Positions 51,859 through 53,636 of a stretch of DNA of 53,636 nucleotides are shown here, piece by piece. The translations under genes were made by a program, and so were the position numbers. The stretch's first letter is position 1, and every line of letters starts with the position of its first letter. This DNA is from Bacteroidota bacterium (lineage in GTDB: Bacteria; Bacteroidota; Bacteroidia; Bacteroidales; DTGW01): NCBI GenBank assembly GCA_029550865.1, contig JAKPGM010000050.1, positions 1 through 53,636 of the forward strand, given 5' to 3'. Under the pieces are notes generated by a model, which was not told where the DNA came from, searched no databases, and was given only the letters and a program-made list of their open reading frames with translations.

Positions 51859-52707
51859 ATGAAGGTGGATAGAGCGCAGATTGAGCATTTTCTGGATATT
51901 GCCATAGCCGAAGATATTGGTGAAGGCGATCATACCTCACTGGCAACATTAGATCCCGAACAGCAGGGAAGGGCTATCCTGGTGGCCAAGCAGGGAGGAA
52001 TTTTAGCAGGTATTGAGATTGCTAAAATTGTATTTCACAAAATAAATGCTCATCTTAGGTTCCATGCTTTCAAAAAGGATGGGGAAGAAATATTCGAGGG
52101 AGATACAATATTTGAGGTTCGTGGCAATGCTATTGCTATTCTTATGGCCGAAAGGTTGGCGTTGAATATCGTGCAACGTCTGAGCGGTATAGCCACTCAA
52201 ACTCGGGAATATGTAAAAAAAATCGAAGGTTTACCTACAAAAATCCTCGATACCCGTAAAACAACGCCCGGCATGCGATTACTCGACAAATATGCTGTAA
52301 AGGTAGGGGGCGGAACCAATCATCGGATTGGGTTGTACGATATGATTTTGATTAAGGATAATCACATTGATTTTGCGGGGGGCATTGAAATAGCCATAGA
52401 TAGGGTGCATCGTTATTTGCAGCAGAAAAATCTTAATTTGAAAATTGAAATTGAAGCTCGTTCGCTTGACGATGTGCAGAAAATATTGAAAAAAGGTGGG
52501 GTACATTGCATCTTGCTCGATAATTTTACTCTGTCGCAAACAAGAGAAGCTGTGGCTATGATTAATGGAAGGTTTGAAACAGAATCTTCAGGAAACATTA
52601 CCCTGCAAAACGTGAGAGAATATGCAGAGTGTGGAGTTGACTATATTTCTATCGGTGCATTAACCCATCAGATACGTAGTCTCGACTTCAGCCTGAAGGT
52701 TTCATAA
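51859..52707 (+). CDS. nadC: Nicotinate-nucleotide diphosphorylase (carboxylating)
   Basis: This 282-residue enzyme converts quinolinate and PRPP to nicotinate mononucleotide, CO2 and PPi in de novo NAD synthesis. Landmarks are EDIGEGDHTSLA, LNIVQRLSGIATQTREYV, ILDTRKTTPGMRLLDKYAVKVGGGTNHRIGLYDMILIKDNHI and VDYISIGALTHQ. The stop overlaps the end of the converging DUF4380 gene by 6 nt. Confidence 0.96.
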   Translation: MKVDRAQIEHFLDIAIAEDIGEGDHTSLATLDPEQQGRAILVAKQGGILAGIEIAKIVFHKINAHLRFHAFKKDGEEIFEGDTIFEVRGNAIAILMAERLALNIVQRLSGIATQTREYVKKIEGLPTKILDTRKTTPGMRLLDKYAVKVGGGTNHRIGLYDMILIKDNHIDFAGGIEIAIDRVHRYLQQKNLNLKIEIEARSLDDVQKILKKGGVHCILLDNFTLSQTREAVAMINGRFETESSGNITLQNVREYAECGVDYISIGALTHQIRSLDFSLKVS

Positions 52708-53499
52708 GGATTTTTGGATGACAATTTTCGCTGTTTCCCGTCTTTGTTGATTATCCAGAAGGTACAGAAAGTAAATTCCCTGTGGAAGCGATGGTACAGA
52801 AATAGTAGGTTGGGGATGTTCCATGCGTTTTTGCCAGACTTTTTTCCCTAATGCGTCGAAAATACTCACCTGCAAGGGAAAGTCGGATGTGGAAAAATTA
52901 TTAAGTGTAATTTGCCCCACAGCATACTCGAGGGTTCGTTTGGGAATTGATATTTTGGAAGTTACATCGTTAAATATCAGCGTGTCTGCCAGGCGTAATC
53001 GGTTGGCCACATCGTCGATATAGTTTGTCAGGCTGGTATCCCCAATTGTAACAGGTATATTTGCAGGAATGGTTCTTACTGCCCACCTAACGGTATACAC
53101 CATAGAATCCTTAGCTGAAATGTTTGTGTACGGTCCCTGATTTTCTATCTCTGTATATTTGCGATCACCAGAGGTGTAAACTTCTACTTCAGCCTCTGAT
53201 GGTGCAGCAGATTCTGCTGCAATATTGCGGAATTTTTTGAGAAATATCAGCTTTTGGTTTGTATTAATGTAGGCAATCCAACCATTTCCATTGGCAAAAA
53301 ATTTACTCCCACTTCCTTGCGTATTTTGCTGGTCGTACCATACGTGCGTATCGATTACGGTGGTTTCTGAAGCAAGCGTACCCGTTACTTGTCCGTCCTC
53401 AAGCTTAAAAATTACCGGACCATTGAGTGGTACCCGGGTAATTTCCCAGGGGGCAAGGCTGATAGGGGTTGTTCCTTCGTTCTTAATATAGTAATTCAC
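52702..53499 (-). pseudogene. DUF4380-like protein with T9SS type A sorting domain, 5' end lost to an IS insertion
   Basis: The remaining 265 codons begin in the middle of a DUF4380-like domain: YYIKNEGTTPISLAPWEITRVP is an internal strand of that family, followed by GNGWIAYINTNQKLIFLKKF and EVEVYTSGDRKYTEIENQGPY. The end is a T9SS type A sorting domain (LQVSIFDALGKKVWQKRM, LPQGIYFLYLLDNQ). No signal peptide or ATG exists; the frame opens with a GTG (53497-53499) and runs upstream into a stop inside the IS. A T9SS cargo without its signal peptide cannot be exported, so the gene is broken. The missing N-terminal part should lie beyond the IS, outside the window. Confidence 0.7.
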
Positions 53500-53636
53500 T
53501 ACTGACCGACAAAAATTTTAAATAAGGGCTACCGCCCGAAGGTTTCGCCCAAAAGTTGTAGTTTTATGTTGCAAAACCAAAAACACAACTATGAGCAAAG
53601 ATATCGAAAAAAATTTAGTCGGTCAGCCGATATTTA
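53500..53636 (+). mobile_element. Left end of an IS4-family (DUF4372-type) insertion sequence, cut by the window
   Basis: The DUF4380-like reading frame stops being recognisable at about 53499. From there, CTACTGACCGACAAAAATTT is the candidate terminal inverted repeat, followed by a GC-richer leader and the transposase start. The exact boundary, the other end and the target duplication cannot be seen. I place the edge within a few bases of 53500. Confidence 0.6.
53591..53636 (+). CDS. Transposase, IS4-like with DUF4372 N-terminus (partial)
   Basis: Only the first 15 codons are present: MSKDIEKNLVGQPIF. The NLVGQPIF motif close to the start is what I recognise from the N-terminus of Bacteroidota IS4-type transposases (pattern GQPIFnQil). 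The DDE catalytic region lies outside the window. With so few residues the call rests mainly on this motif and on the interruption of the neighbouring gene. Confidence 0.55.
   Translation, partial: MSKDIEKNLVGQPIF

Noticed and set aside
1-53636. CRISPR arrays, rRNA operons, prophage or integrase modules
   Set aside because: No regularly spaced repeat array, no rRNA-like stretch and no phage structural or integrase gene was seen; the only clear mobile element is the IS at the right edge.

Overview
This window comes from a member of the Bacteroidota, most likely an anaerobic Bacteroidales or Marinilabiliales-type organism. The evidence is consistent across the window. There are two proteins with type IX secretion (T9SS) sorting domains, several Bacteroidota-restricted families (DUF4783, DUF4831, DUF5362, a DUF7033-type deacetylase), a SecA of about 1100 residues, a four-subunit 2-oxoacid:ferredoxin oxidoreductase, and repeated promoters of the Bacteroidota form TTTG-N(18-21)-TAnnTTTG. 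Most of the window is ordinary chromosomal core: 49 substantially readable protein genes plus the first codons of a transposase. There are no rRNA or tRNA genes and no CRISPR array.

Layout. 219-4555 (minus): an RlmL-type methyltransferase, then a SiaC-like protein, a C-terminal processing protease, the nicotinamide riboside transporter PnuC and an NR kinase, the last four probably one operon. 4694-11800: GuaA, a peptide-type ABC binding lipoprotein, a beta-helix lipoprotein with an endonuclease/exonuclease/phosphatase, and an MscS channel. 12224-14882 (minus): a VorDBAC/KorDABC operon. 15059-19699: a membrane LytTR regulator, then secA with a small companion gene. 19769-20703: an AT-rich accessory islet with a repeat element and two small overlapping genes. 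20974-28811: a FecCD/ATPase importer pair, LptD, a SPOR amidase, an MCE protein and PgeF. 28815-34722: a deacetylase, an LtaS-like phosphotransferase, GNAT, DUF5362 and DUF4831. 34727-42483: a lactonase, UvrD/PcrA, a T9SS type B surface protein, a membrane J protein, a glycoside hydrolase remnant and two FKBP isomerases. 42564-47753: a peptidase/propeller/barrel fusion, a Crp/Fnr regulator and a histidine kinase broken by an in-frame amber codon. 47750-52707: rpe, hldD, galE, rlmH, DUF4783 and nadC. 52702-53636: a DUF4380/T9SS gene that has lost its 5' end to an IS4-type insertion sequence that runs off the window.

Functional themes. NAD supply appears twice (pnuC with NR kinase; nadC). Envelope biogenesis is the largest theme (LptD, MCE, amidase, PgeF, LtaS-like enzyme, HldD, GalE, FKBPs). 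Anaerobic 2-oxoacid oxidation is represented by the Vor/Kor operon.

The points that go beyond a routine annotation are these: (1) a dispersed intergenic repeat of about 140 bp in three copies, with two small stems kept by pair-compatible changes, one copy sitting directly behind a near-perfect promoter; (2) the amber codon inside an otherwise intact histidine kinase; (3) an ATG-less remnant resembling the C-terminus of a GH12 endoglucanase; (4) three exactly phased 20-bp repeats upstream of the LytTR gene; (5) the two-gene AT-rich islet; (6) the IS insertion at the right edge. All family assignments are from recognition of sequence patterns; no database search was run.
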